Positions 42,137-50,857 of a stretch of 64,000 nt of DNA are shown here, one piece after another. Where the stretch lies: assembly GCF_014837065.1 (NCBI RefSeq), contig NZ_JACSPP010000013.1:1-64000 (forward strand), written 5' to 3'. A program made the position numbers and the translations under genes. Within the stretch, counting starts at the first letter, position 1, and each line of letters begins with the position of its first letter. This DNA is from Phocaeicola intestinalis (lineage in GTDB: Bacteria > Bacteroidota > Bacteroidia > Bacteroidales > Bacteroidaceae). Below the pieces are notes generated by a model. That model made no database searches. It was not told where the DNA came from and saw only the letters and a list, made by a program, of their open reading frames with translations.

Positions 42137-42364
42137 TTACGCTTCTTTTGCCCTGTATACTGTCAGACAAGCGTCCGGACATACGATGGCGCACGAAGAA
42201 CAACCGTTGCAGGTGTCTTCCAGGGTCTGTTGTACGTAATTATATCCTTTTTGATTTACTTTTTTGGTAAGCGACAATACATGCAACGGACAGGCAACCA
42301 CGCATAGGTTGCACCCTTTGCAGCGTTCTGTATTCACGATTACCACACCTTTCATCTTAGCCAT
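42137..42364 (-). CDS. 4Fe-4S ferredoxin-type delta subunit
   Basis: This 75-residue protein has two [4Fe-4S] motifs: CKGCNLCVVACPLHV and CNGCSSCAIVCPDACL. It is the electron-transfer subunit of the 2-oxoacid:ferredoxin oxidoreductase and lies upstream of the alpha subunit. It follows the small TPR gene by 18 bases. Confidence 0.93.
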   Translation of the reverse strand: MAKMKGVVIVNTERCKGCNLCVVACPLHVLSLTKKVNQKGYNYVQQTLEDTCNGCSSCAIVCPDACLTVYRAKEA

Positions 42365-42382
42365 AGTAAAATTACCTTATTC

Positions 42383-42661
42383 TTATTGATTAAACATGTC
42401 TTTGTTATAAAATTCCAGGATATCCATCACCATGCGCCGGGCTTCGGATGCCGGACTGTCGGGATTGAGGGCAATGGCTTCCTGATAATTGTTCAGGGCT
42501 CCTTGCCAGTCGCCTTGCTTGCGGAACGCATTCCCCAGCAGGTAGTAGGCATAGTCTGCATTGTCCGGATGCTGGGCCAGGAGCTCGTTCAGTTCTTGGA
42601 TGGCTGCGTCAATCTCTCCATCGTCAATCTTGCTTTTAATCTCTTTCAGTCTTTCTGTCAT
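42383..42661 (-). CDS. Small TPR protein
   Basis: This 92-residue protein holds about two tetratricopeptide repeats (DAAIQELNELLAQHPDNADY, AYYLLGNAFRKQGDWQGALN, NYQEAIALNPDSP). It is first in the ketoacid oxidoreductase operon on this strand and may help assemble or regulate the complex; that is inference from position. The start MTERLKEIK (42661) is preferred to an ATG 24 bases upstream. Confidence 0.8.
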   Translation of the reverse strand: MTERLKEIKSKIDDGEIDAAIQELNELLAQHPDNADYAYYLLGNAFRKQGDWQGALNNYQEAIALNPDSPASEARRMVMDILEFYNKDMFNQ

Positions 42662-42685
42662 GGTTATGATTTGTCTTTCCGGCAA

Positions 42686-42989
42686 AGATAGTCTTTATTT
42701 TTTATTATTTCCTACGTGGACTGGAAATATTTTCGAAAGAGTAGTGGGGAAAGAGTTTTTATGCGTGGGTGAAAATAAGTGCATGTGCCGTTGGAAGTAT
42801 ATGCGTGGCCCGATGAAAACGTATGTGTGGAAGATTGCATATATTATCCTTATGGATGCGCATATTCGTTGTATGGGAGGTCGCTGGACGGGGGTAGGAA
42901 AGATTGGATTTTGGCTTTGGCTTTCATGTTGTAAAAGAATTACAGCCGAAATCGTAGGTAATCTCGCAAAAAAGTAGCATCTTTGCACT
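42686..42989. other. Divergent intergenic stretch with degenerate repeated words
   Basis: This 304-bp gap lies between divergent genes. It contains degenerate ATGCGTGG / ATGTGTGG words at 42761, 42801 and 42823 and an ATGTG at 42783, roughly 18-22 bp apart. A -7-like CATCTTTG sits just before the lysE-type gene. No ORF is convincing; the ORFs crossing the gap on either strand have no protein-like features. Confidence 0.5.
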
Positions 42990-43649
42990 ATGAATTGGAT
43001 AGAACAGGTTACGATACTGGATTTGTTGATAAAAGGGTTTATAGTGGGAGTGGTGGTTTCCGCTCCGCTGGGGCCTGTGGGCGTTCTTTGTATTCAGCGT
43101 ACATTGAATAAAGGACGCTGGTTTGGCTTTGTGACAGGACTGGGGGCGGCACTGAGCGATATTTGCTATGCGTTGCTTACGGGATACGGCATGAGCTTTA
43201 TGGACGAGCTTATTCTGAAGCATCAGATTTTTCTGCAAGTGGTGGGCAGTATCATGTTGCTGGCTTTCGGCATTTATACGTTCCGGAGTAATCCGGTGAA
43301 GGCGCTTCGGCCTTCGTCGGGTAAAAGAGGAACTTACCTGCACAATTTTGTGACTGCCTTTTTTGTCACCTTTTCCAATCCATTGATTATCTTCCTGTTC
43401 ATCGGACTCTTTGCCCGGTTCTCATTCGTGATGCCGGGTAGCCCTATCGGCTTCCAGCTGGTGGGCTATCTTGCCATTATTATGGGAGCGGTAAGCTGGT
43501 GGTTCAGCATCACTTATTTTGTGAACAAGGTGCGCACGCGGTTTAATGTGAGGGGCATCTGGATGCTGAACCGTATCATTGGTGTGGCGGTGATTGTAGC
43601 GGCGATGGTGGGATTCGTGCTGGCTGCTACCGGAAAATCTTTCTCTTGA
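42990..43649 (+). CDS. LysE-family amino-acid exporter
   Basis: This is a 219-residue inner-membrane protein with about six hydrophobic segments. It has the LysE/RhtB signature near the N-terminus (GFIVGVVVSAPLGPVGVLCI, then QRTLNKGRWFGFVTGLGAAL SD) and NPLIIFLFIGLFARF in the middle. It is expected to export amino acids or related compounds. DUF4924 follows on the same strand after 16 bases, and prfC after that. Confidence 0.9.
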   Translation: MNWIEQVTILDLLIKGFIVGVVVSAPLGPVGVLCIQRTLNKGRWFGFVTGLGAALSDICYALLTGYGMSFMDELILKHQIFLQVVGSIMLLAFGIYTFRSNPVKALRPSSGKRGTYLHNFVTAFFVTFSNPLIIFLFIGLFARFSFVMPGSPIGFQLVGYLAIIMGAVSWWFSITYFVNKVRTRFNVRGIWMLNRIIGVAVIVAAMVGFVLAATGKSFS

Positions 43650-43665
43650 CAGATACGATAAGAAT

Positions 43666-44214
43666 ATGTATATTTCCCGACAACTTAAACAACAGAATAT
43701 TGCAGAATACTTGCTCTATATGTGGCAGGTGGAAGACTTGATTCGTGCCAACGGTTGCGATATCGGACAGATACGGCGGAATGTCGTCGACACGTATCCT
43801 TCTCTGACCGACCCACAAAGGCAAGAGTTGACGCAATGGTATGAAGACTTGATTAATATGATGCACGATGAAGGCGTGATGCAGAAGGGGCATTTGCAAA
43901 TCAATAAGAACATCATCGTATGGCTGACCGACCTGCATCTGCGTTTGCTCCGCTCGCCTAAATTCCCTTACTATAGCGCAGCTTATTACAAGGCTCTGCC
44001 TTTTATCGTAGAGCTTCGGGCAAAGGGGGCGGACAGGGACGTGCCTGAACTGGAGACATGCTTCGATGCCATGTATGGCGTATGGATGCTGAAACTGCAA
44101 AAGAAAGAGGTGAGTGAAGATACGCAGAAGGCGGTGAAAGCAATCAGTGATTTGCTGGCTATGCTTGCCGGTTATTATATAAAGGAGAAAAAAGGGGAAT
44201 TGGATTTAGACTGA
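43666..44214 (+). CDS. DUF4924-family protein
   Basis: This is a 182-residue, helix-rich soluble protein characteristic of Bacteroidetes (ISRQLKQQNIAEYLLYMWQV near the start; MYGVWMLKLQKKEVSEDTQK near the end). Its function is unknown. The family name is recalled from Bacteroides annotations. It lies between the LysE-type exporter and prfC with short gaps (16 and 21 bases), so the three are probably co-transcribed. Confidence 0.8.
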   Translation: MYISRQLKQQNIAEYLLYMWQVEDLIRANGCDIGQIRRNVVDTYPSLTDPQRQELTQWYEDLINMMHDEGVMQKGHLQINKNIIVWLTDLHLRLLRSPKFPYYSAAYYKALPFIVELRAKGADRDVPELETCFDAMYGVWMLKLQKKEVSEDTQKAVKAISDLLAMLAGYYIKEKKGELDLD

Positions 44215-44235
44215 TATCGTAGAAAAATAAGAAAT

Positions 44236-45807
44236 ATGGCAAATCAGGAAATAGAAAGAAGAAGAACATTTGCGATTATTGCACATCCGGATGCCGGTAA
44301 GACTTCGTTGACGGAAAAACTGTTGCTTTTCGGAGGGCAGATCCAGGTGGCAGGTGCTGTAAAATCGAACAAGATTAAGAAAACCGCTACCTCCGACTGG
44401 ATGGATATTGAGAAGCAGCGTGGTATTTCGGTCACTACATCGGTGATGGAGTTTGATTATCGGGATTACAAAGTAAATATCCTTGATACACCTGGTCACC
44501 AGGACTTTGCGGAGGATACATACCGTACGCTTACGGCGGTGGATAGCGTAATCATCGTGGTGGACGGGGCGAAAGGTGTGGAAACGCAGACACGCAAGCT
44601 GATGGAAGTGTGCCGTATGCGCAACACGCCGGTGATTATTTTCGTCAACAAGATGGACCGTGAGGCTAAAGACCCGTTCGACCTGCTGGACGAGCTGGAA
44701 GAAGAACTCGTTATCAATGTGCGTCCCTTGACCTGGCCTATCGAAAGCGGACCGCGTTTCAAGGGTGTATATAACATTTATGAGAAGAAGCTGAACCTGT
44801 TCCAGCCTTCCAAGCAAGTGGTGACGGAGAAGGTGGAAGTGGATATCCATACCGAAGAGCTTGATAACCACATTGGCGCTCCTTTGGCTGAAAAGCTCCG
44901 CAACGATTTGGAACTGATAGAAGGCGTATATCCCGAATTTGATGTCAATGAATACTTGAAAGGTGAACTGGCACCTGTATTTTTCGGTTCTGCATTAAAT
45001 AATTTTGGCGTACAGGAATTGTTGGACTGCTTCGTGGAAATTGCTCCCAGTCCCCGGCCGGTACAGGCAGAGGAACGTGTGGTAATGCCCGACGAGCCTA
45101 AATTTACCGGATTCATTTTTAAGATTACGGCAAACATTGACCCTAACCATCGTTCGTGCGTGGCTTTCTGTAAGGTATGTTCGGGTAAGTTTACACGAAA
45201 TACGCCGTATTTGCATGTGCGGCAAGGCAAGACAATGCGTTTTTCTTCACCCACTCAGTTTATGGCTCAGCGCAAGACCACAGTAGATGAAGCGTGGGCA
45301 GGCGATATTATCGGTTTGCCGGATAACGGTACGTTCAAGATTGGCGACACGCTGACCGAAGGCGAACAGTTGCATTTTAAGGGATTGCCCAGTTTTTCGC
45401 CTGAAATGTTTAAGTACATCGAAAATGCAGACCCGATGAAGACCAAGCAATTAAATAAGGGTATTGACCAATTGATGGACGAAGGCGTGGCGCAATTGTT
45501 CATCAATCAGTTTAACGGACGTAAGCTGATAGGTACGGTAGGGCAGTTGCAGTTCGAGGTAATCCAGTATCGTCTGGAGAACGAATACAACGCAAAGTGC
45601 CGTTGGGAGCCGGTCAGCCTGTACAAGGCTTGCTGGATAGAAAGCGATGATATGGACGAACTGGAAGCATTCAAGAAACGGAAGTTCCAGTATATGGCAA
45701 AAGACCGCGAAGGGCGTGATGTCTTCCTTGCCGACAGCGGATATGTGCTACAAATGGCTCAGAATGATTTCAAGCACATCAAGTTTCATTTCACCAGCGA
45801 GTTCTGA
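44236..45807 (+). CDS. prfC: Peptide chain release factor 3
   Basis: This GTPase recycles RF1/RF2 from the ribosome after peptide release. The 523 residues have a P-loop [15 protein letters not shown] (about 16-30), switch [18 protein letters not shown], the guanine-specificity motif NKMDRE and the RF3-type C-terminal domains. RF3 rather than EF-G is indicated by length, the [17 protein letters not shown] stretch and the missing domain IV. Confidence 0.95.
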   Translation: MANQEIERRRTFAIIAHPDAGKTSLTEKLLLFGGQIQVAGAVKSNKIKKTATSDWMDIEKQRGISVTTSVMEFDYRDYKVNILDTPGHQDFAEDTYRTLTAVDSVIIVVDGAKGVETQTRKLMEVCRMRNTPVIIFVNKMDREAKDPFDLLDELEEELVINVRPLTWPIESGPRFKGVYNIYEKKLNLFQPSKQVVTEKVEVDIHTEELDNHIGAPLAEKLRNDLELIEGVYPEFDVNEYLKGELAPVFFGSALNNFGVQELLDCFVEIAPSPRPVQAEERVVMPDEPKFTGFIFKITANIDPNHRSCVAFCKVCSGKFTRNTPYLHVRQGKTMRFSSPTQFMAQRKTTVDEAWAGDIIGLPDNGTFKIGDTLTEGEQLHFKGLPSFSPEMFKYIENADPMKTKQLNKGIDQLMDEGVAQLFINQFNGRKLIGTVGQLQFEVIQYRLENEYNAKCRWEPVSLYKACWIESDDMDELEAFKKRKFQYMAKDREGRDVFLADSGYVLQMAQNDFKHIKFHFTSEF

Positions 45808-45814
45808 TTTGTTT

Positions 45815-46068
45815 TTTCACCACAGATTACACGGATTTAGAAGCTGTTTTGAATTTATCGTGCGCTGATTTGGGATGAGTTTTTGAGGCATTTCCGCTTC
45901 TGTGATGAGGAAGATAGCGGGCTATCTGACGAAGAACAGGAGCGAAAAGGACCAAAAAATCGCCCAAAGCACACACGAAAACGGATACATCAAGCCAAAA
46001 AAAACTTTTTGGAGAAATTCAAAACAGCTTCTTAAATCATTCTTACTCCATGTAATCGGTGGTGAATT
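45815..46068. repeat. Inverted repeat arms split by a family-A element
   Basis: TTTCACCACAGATTACACGG on the left matches the reverse complement of CCATGTAATCGGTGGTGAAT on the right at about 17 of 20 bases. Between the arms sits the complete family-A element with its TTA duplications. The simplest reading is an intergenic hairpin into whose loop the element inserted. Confidence 0.6.
45840..46031 (+). mobile_element. Miniature inverted-repeat element, family A, copy 1 (192 bp)
   Basis: The terminal inverted repeats GAAGCTGTTTTGAATTT and AAATTCAAAACAGCTTC are perfect over 17 bases. The 3-bp flanks are TTA on both sides (45837-45839 and 46032-46034), a likely target duplication. The interior matches 56137-56337 closely. 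A small ORF in the interior (MRKIAGYLTKNRS) is kept in both copies, but it is far too short for a transposase. Confidence 0.8.
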
Positions 46069-46070
46069 TG

Positions 46071-46961
46071 TTATAATAGCTTTAGCAGTTCTTTTTCCCT
46101 CATCAAATCGTTTACGTTTTTTTCGGGAGATACCAGCATCATGCTTCTTATCACGTCTCCTTGTTGGCAAGTATAATCATAATACGCTTGCTGTTCTTCA
46201 TTCAGTTTGTCTTTTGGAATGACTTCCGTACGCATTTCGGCAAATTCTTCTAAGGGGATTTCATTCCCTTGGCGCACGAAGACTACCCGTCGGGCGATGG
46301 GGTTGCGGCTATAATCGTGCGTCAGGTAGATGCCTTTCATCCAACCGGGGTATTCGATAAGCGGCAATTGCAAGAAGACTACTTTCAGTGCCAATTGCAA
46401 GTGCTTTTGTTCGTTGAACATCAGATACCCTATCTGGAAGGGAGAGAACACGCCCACGCCTGCATAATAATCGCCATTCATGTTTTGCGAATAAACTTTG
46501 GGCAACGCATCGCCGTCGGTGATAGAAGCTATCATATACGGTTCCACTTTCAGCCCGTCGGAGAAAGAAGACGAGCTGTACGCCAAATACAATCCGGTAT
46601 AGATGCCTGCATTGGGCAGGTAGCGCAAGGCTTCTTTCTCGATGTCATCCAGAAACGGGCGGGCATTGTTCTTGTTGCTCGCCTGCCGGGGCTCGATATG
46701 GTTTACCTTATCATATAAGGTGTCCAGGCATCCCAGCAGTTTGCGTTTCGATACGTTGTTTACTTGTTGCAGGGCTTTGTCTAATGCCGCTTCCTGCTCT
46801 TCTCCGCCCGAAACAAGATTGACATACATCGGAAGTACGGAAGAGTAGAGCGACGACAATACGCTCGAAGCGATGTCGGTCTCTTCGGATATGTCTTTCA
46901 TCCTTACCCCCGATTCGCGGAGCTTTTTCATTCGTTCGTAAAGGGAGAGTAATCTGTCCAT
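46071..46961 (-). CDS. Conserved hypothetical protein, possible N-terminal helix-turn-helix
   Basis: This 296-residue soluble protein was not recognised. The first 45 residues (YERMKKLRESGVRMKDISEE, then TDIASSVLSSLYSSVLP) look like a short helix-turn-helix. The rest has a mixed alpha/beta pattern (LRYLPNAGIYTGLYLAYSSS, DYYAGVGVFSPFQIGYLMFN, MKGIYLTHDYSRNPIARRVV) that could be a sensory domain. A minus-strand -7 element TACATTTG lies at 46990-46983. It is convergent with prfC across the family-A element. A one-component regulator is possible. Confidence 0.6.
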   Translation of the reverse strand: MDRLLSLYERMKKLRESGVRMKDISEETDIASSVLSSLYSSVLPMYVNLVSGGEEQEAALDKALQQVNNVSKRKLLGCLDTLYDKVNHIEPRQASNKNNARPFLDDIEKEALRYLPNAGIYTGLYLAYSSSSFSDGLKVEPYMIASITDGDALPKVYSQNMNGDYYAGVGVFSPFQIGYLMFNEQKHLQLALKVVFLQLPLIEYPGWMKGIYLTHDYSRNPIARRVVFVRQGNEIPLEEFAEMRTEVIPKDKLNEEQQAYYDYTCQQGDVIRSMMLVSPEKNVNDLMREKELLKLL

Positions 46962-47127
46962 AGTCGTTTTGTCGATTTTTTGCAAATGTACGGTTTAGAT
47001 GTTACAGCAATATTTCAATTGTTTCATTTCGGTGACATTATCTTGATATAAAGATGAATTTATAAATGCCCTGTAAAAGAGGTTTATAATACATCATAAA
47101 TTAATTCTTTCAGAATCAAGGGCGGGA

Positions 47128-47135
47128 TAGCTTTG
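47128..47135 (+). promoter_or_regulatory. -7 promoter element of the DUF5690-ETF operon
   Basis: TAGCTTTG matches TAnnTTTG exactly and is 31 bases upstream of the chosen ATG. The -33 region is only weakly T-rich (TTCTTTC). Confidence 0.5.
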
Positions 47136-47166
47136 CACTCGAAATCAGACTAAAACGTTGAAAGAT

Positions 47167-48477
47167 ATGAAACAATTGATTAAAAACAGGAATTTATCGG
47201 AAGTGCTGCTCATCTTGTGGGCAGGAGGTGCGGCATTGCTTTCTTATTCGTTGGTGTATGCCTTGCGCAAGCCTTATACGGCGGCTTCGTTTGAAGGATT
47301 GGAGTTCTTTGGAAGCGATTACAAAGTGGCGGTGACCACCATTCAGATTTTGGGTTATGTGATTGCCAAGTTTTTCGGCATTAAGATTATTTCGGAACTG
47401 AAGAAGGAGAACCGCTTCCGTTTCTTTGTAGGTTCGGCAGTGCTTGCCGAGGCGGCATTGGTAGGGTTCGGATTGCTGGATACTCCTTGGAATGTCATCG
47501 CGATGTTTGTCAATGGCCTTTCGTTGGGCTGCATGTGGGGCGTGATATTCAGTTTTATCGAAGGACGGAAAGTAACCGACATTCTGGCAAGCCTGTTGGG
47601 TGTAAGCATGGTGTTCAGTTCGGGCGTGGCGAAAAGCTTTGGGTTGTTTGCCATGAACGAAATGCACATCAGCCAGTTCTGGATGCCTGCGGTCATCGGC
47701 GGTTTTGCCTTGCCTTTGCTGGTGCTGATGGGATACATGCTGAAGCGGCTTCCGCAGCCCACGGCAGAAGACATCGCCCTGCGCAACGAGCGTGTGACGC
47801 TGGACAGCAAGGGACGCAAGGCGCTCTTCTTGAAATACGCGCCGATATTGACCTTGTTGTTTGTCGGCAACTTCATGCTCCTCGTTTTGCGTGACATCAA
47901 AGAAGACTTCCTGGTGTACATCTTGGACATGAGCAACCAGTCGTCGTGGATGTTTGCCCGGATAGATACAATTGTGACGCTGATTATTTTAGGCATTTTC
48001 GCCCTGTTCATCTTCTTCCGCAGCAATATCCGCGCGCTGCTTTGGCTGATGACCCTGGTGATTGCCGGATGCCTCACCATGACGTATGTGTCTTATCATT
48101 ACGATACGCTCGACCTCTCGCCCGTGATGTGGCTTTTCATTGAAAGCTTGTCGCTGTATATCGCTTACCTGACTTTCCAGACGGTTTTCTTCGACCGGTT
48201 TATCGCTTGTTTCCGAATCAAGGGGAATGTAGGTTTCTTCATAGCGATGATTGACTTTATCGGCTATCTGGGCACGGTGACGTTGTTGTCTACCAAAGAG
48301 TTGCTCAATATTGAGGTAGAATGGTTCGCCCTGTTCAATCATATCGCTTGCGGCGTGGGCGCCTTGTGTACGGTTCTGTTTACCGTTGCGGGAATCCTCA
48401 TTTACCGTAAGTACAACGCTACGCTCGAAGCGAAGAAGGCTGATGAAATGTGTGTGAACGCGCAATATAGTATGTAA
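47167..48477 (+). CDS. DUF5690-family MFS-like transporter
   Basis: This is a 436-residue integral membrane protein with about 12 hydrophobic segments (ILWAGGAALLSYSLVYALRK PYTAAS near the start; MFVNGLSLGCMWGVIFSFIEG and RFIACFRIKGNVGFFIAMID further on). It resembles a major-facilitator permease and is called DUF5690 in Bacteroides genomes (recalled). As the first gene of an operon with an FAD oxidoreductase, ETF subunits and a porin, it is likely to import the substrate oxidised by that pathway. The start at 47167 is used instead of an upstream TTG. Confidence 0.82.
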   Translation: MKQLIKNRNLSEVLLILWAGGAALLSYSLVYALRKPYTAASFEGLEFFGSDYKVAVTTIQILGYVIAKFFGIKIISELKKENRFRFFVGSAVLAEAALVGFGLLDTPWNVIAMFVNGLSLGCMWGVIFSFIEGRKVTDILASLLGVSMVFSSGVAKSFGLFAMNEMHISQFWMPAVIGGFALPLLVLMGYMLKRLPQPTAEDIALRNERVTLDSKGRKALFLKYAPILTLLFVGNFMLLVLRDIKEDFLVYILDMSNQSSWMFARIDTIVTLIILGIFALFIFFRSNIRALLWLMTLVIAGCLTMTYVSYHYDTLDLSPVMWLFIESLSLYIAYLTFQTVFFDRFIACFRIKGNVGFFIAMIDFIGYLGTVTLLSTKELLNIEVEWFALFNHIACGVGALCTVLFTVAGILIYRKYNATLEAKKADEMCVNAQYSM

Positions 48478-48494
48478 ATATATAAACAAGGAAT

Positions 48495-49721
48495 ATGGAA
48501 AAGACTTACGATGTAGTCATCATTGGTGGCGGATTATTGGGATGCGCTACTGCTTATCAGTTGGCAAAACGGAAAGCCGGAAGAATCTTGCTGCTTGACG
48601 GAAACGAAATCGCTTCGCAAGCATCGGCACGTGCGGCTTGTCTGTTGACTCGTGCCCGGACCAAACCGGCTTTGATGGAACTGGTGCAGGAAACCTATGA
48701 TTGCATCGCTGAAATAGAAGACCTGTTGGGTGAATCGCTGGAGCTTCAACAGTGTGGAAGCATTACGATTGCTTCGTCTGAAACATCGTTGAAAGGACTG
48801 GAAGCCTTGGAAGAAGCTGCAACCCGTTTTGGCATACCTAATGAACGTATTACGAAAGACAAAGTGAAGGCATTGCTCCCGTGGATAGATGCGGAAGCGG
48901 TGGATGTGGCGCTTTATATGCCCACCGATGCCTTTATCGATTCAGCGCTGCTTTGTTCGGGTTATGCCAAGGCGGCTGCCCGTTTGGGCGTGACGCTTCG
49001 TCCGAATTGTAAGGTGAAAGAGATTATGGTTGAAGGCGGCCGCGTCTGCGGTGTCCGGCTGGCTGACGGTGAATGCATTGAAGCCCCGGTTGTGGTCAAT
49101 GCGGCAGGTTCGTGGGCCAATCTGTTGATGCGTCCCCTCCATGTAGGGCTTCCGTTTACGCCGGTTCGCAGCCATTTCTGGATAACGAAGATTGACAAGG
49201 AGCGTTTTCCGGCAGGGCATCCGTTTACCGTGATTCCCGATGCCCGTGCCTTCACCCGCTCGGATGTGGGTGCCTTGATTATCGGTTTGCGCGAAAGCCG
49301 TTGCCAGTCGTTCGACCCGGCTACTCTGACCGGACAATTGGAAGATTTTGATTTCCGCAAAGAAGCCGAATGGACGGTGCTCGACGAATGTGCGCCGCTG
49401 CTGAAGCCTTACTTGCACGATATTGACGATTTGCCCATTGCGCATTACATGGCAGGCCCGTCTTGCTATGTGCCCGATGCCATGTTCATCATCGGTCCGG
49501 TGCAGGCATACGCAGGACTGTTCACCGTTACCGGATGCTGCGGAGGCGGAGTTGCGGCAGGCGGAGGCATGGGGCGGCTGGCTGCGGAACTGATTACGGG
49601 TGAGACTCCTTTTGTCAATCCGGCGTTGTTCGCTCCCGAACGCTTCGGCGAGGTAGACCCGTTCTCGCCCGAGTTTCAGCAGCGTTGCGCTGATGCCCGT
49701 TCGAACAAGAAAGGCGGATAA
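48495..49721 (+). CDS. FAD-dependent oxidoreductase (DAO family)
   Basis: This is a 408-residue D-amino-acid-oxidase/glycine-oxidase-type flavoprotein. The FAD-binding Rossmann motif VVIIGGGLLGCATAYQLAK is at 7-25. Further on are NAAGSWANLL and the closing FAD motif TGCCGGGVAAGGGMGRLAAE. Because ETF beta and a ferredoxin-fused ETF alpha follow in the operon, it probably passes electrons to ETF rather than to oxygen, as dehydrogenases of the sarcosine/dimethylglycine type do. The amine or hydroxyacid substrate is not evident. Confidence 0.88.
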   Translation: MEKTYDVVIIGGGLLGCATAYQLAKRKAGRILLLDGNEIASQASARAACLLTRARTKPALMELVQETYDCIAEIEDLLGESLELQQCGSITIASSETSLKGLEALEEAATRFGIPNERITKDKVKALLPWIDAEAVDVALYMPTDAFIDSALLCSGYAKAAARLGVTLRPNCKVKEIMVEGGRVCGVRLADGECIEAPVVVNAAGSWANLLMRPLHVGLPFTPVRSHFWITKIDKERFPAGHPFTVIPDARAFTRSDVGALIIGLRESRCQSFDPATLTGQLEDFDFRKEAEWTVLDECAPLLKPYLHDIDDLPIAHYMAGPSCYVPDAMFIIGPVQAYAGLFTVTGCCGGGVAAGGGMGRLAAELITGETPFVNPALFAPERFGEVDPFSPEFQQRCADARSNKKGG

Positions 49722-49858
49722 GTTTGGGATTTGTTGCCCACGCCGTGGGGAAGGTTTCCAGCTTTAGGATTTCATGTTGTACATTGCGGGAAGCTTTCGC
49801 ACGCCTAAACTGGACACAACGGAAAAATAGTAAATGGTAAACAGTAAAATAGTCAATA

Positions 49859-50617
49859 ATGAAACGGTATATTGTATTTTTGAAACAGGTTCCTCAGTCG
49901 ACTAAAGTGGAACTTAACCCGGTGACAAAGACATTGAAGCGTTCTTCGGCATTGAGTCGGACGAATCCGGATGACTTGTATGCCTTGCAAATGGCGCTCG
50001 ACTTAAAACGAGATACCGCAGCCGAAGTGGTTGCGGTCAGCATGGGGCCGGCCTCGGCAGAAACCGTATTGCGCGAAGCGTTGCAGCGGGGCGCCGACCG
50101 GGCGATATTGCTTTCTTCTCCAGCTTTTGCCGGAAGCGATACGTGGTGTACGAGCCTGGTTCTGGCTGCGGCTGTGCACAAGATAGGAGCGTACGACTTG
50201 TTGTTCTTCGGCAAAATGGCCATCGACGGCGATACGGCGCAAGTGGGGCCGGAAGTGGCAGGGCAGCTGGATATTCCTCAAGTTACCTGCCTGTCGGCCG
50301 TCGGGCAGCTGACCGAACATACGATAAGCGTCAGCCGGAAAGCGGGGGCGTATTTGCAGCGGATGGAAATCGAGTTGCCTTGCGCCGTGATGGTAAGCCG
50401 TGAAAACGGCGAACTGGATTGCATGACTTTATCGGGCTGGCGCCGGGCGCAACGGCAGGAAATCCTTCGTTGGGACGAGAAGGACCTGGGCATAGATGCG
50501 TCTTCCGTAGGGCTGTATGCTTCTCCTACGCGGGTGGTATCGACTGCGGTGCCTGTCCGGAAAAAAGAAATCAACTGGTGTGCGGATGCAGCCGCATTTG
50601 CTGAAGCAATTAAATAA
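49859..50617 (+). CDS. etfB: Electron transfer flavoprotein, beta subunit
   Basis: This 252-residue ETF beta/FixA subunit has KRYIVFLKQVPQSTKVELNP at the N-terminus, NPDDLYALQMALDLK, VSMGPASAETVLREAL, DLLFFGKMAIDGDTAQVGPE and LPCAVMVSRE. It forms the heterodimer with the ETF alpha encoded 240 bases downstream, accepting electrons from the adjacent FAD oxidoreductase. Confidence 0.92.
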   Translation: MKRYIVFLKQVPQSTKVELNPVTKTLKRSSALSRTNPDDLYALQMALDLKRDTAAEVVAVSMGPASAETVLREALQRGADRAILLSSPAFAGSDTWCTSLVLAAAVHKIGAYDLLFFGKMAIDGDTAQVGPEVAGQLDIPQVTCLSAVGQLTEHTISVSRKAGAYLQRMEIELPCAVMVSRENGELDCMTLSGWRRAQRQEILRWDEKDLGIDASSVGLYASPTRVVSTAVPVRKKEINWCADAAAFAEAIK

Positions 50618-50635
50618 GTGTGCAAAATGATATGA

Positions 50636-50792
50636 TCAGAAACACAGATTTTCGCGGATTAGCGCAGATTATTTTTATTTACGATTTGACAATTTACTAT
50701 CTACTGTTTGAGCATTAAATCGTACTTTGTAAATCGAAAAATAGTAAATCAAAAGAATCCGTGAAAATCTGCGTTAATCTGCGTTTCTGAGA
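50636..50792. repeat. Inverted repeat between etfB and etfA
   Basis: ATCAGAAACACAGATTTTCG and its continuation (CGGATTAGCGCAGATTA) are matched on the other side by AATCCGTGAAAATCTGCGTT and the following TAATCTGCGTTTCTGAGAT as an imperfect inverted copy. Inside are further arms built from TTTACTAT / ATAGTAAAT words. Similar ATAGTAAATGGTAAACAGTAAA words also precede etfB (about 49828-49850). Confidence 0.65.
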
Positions 50793-50857
50793 TGGCTACA
50801 TTATATAAATTAATTCTCAACATTTACTTATTAAACGAATCTTATCACTTATAACGA

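Noticed and set aside
42761..42860. Degenerate ATGCGTGG/ATGTGTGG words at about 20-bp spacing
   Set aside because: Reminiscent of the two ordered arrays, but the words and spacing are irregular; not strong enough for a separate claim.
45902..46222. ORF starting MRKIAGYLTKNRS in family-A copy 1, also present at 56211-56384
   Set aside because: Conservation follows the DNA identity of the element. The frame runs out of the element with different endings in the two copies.
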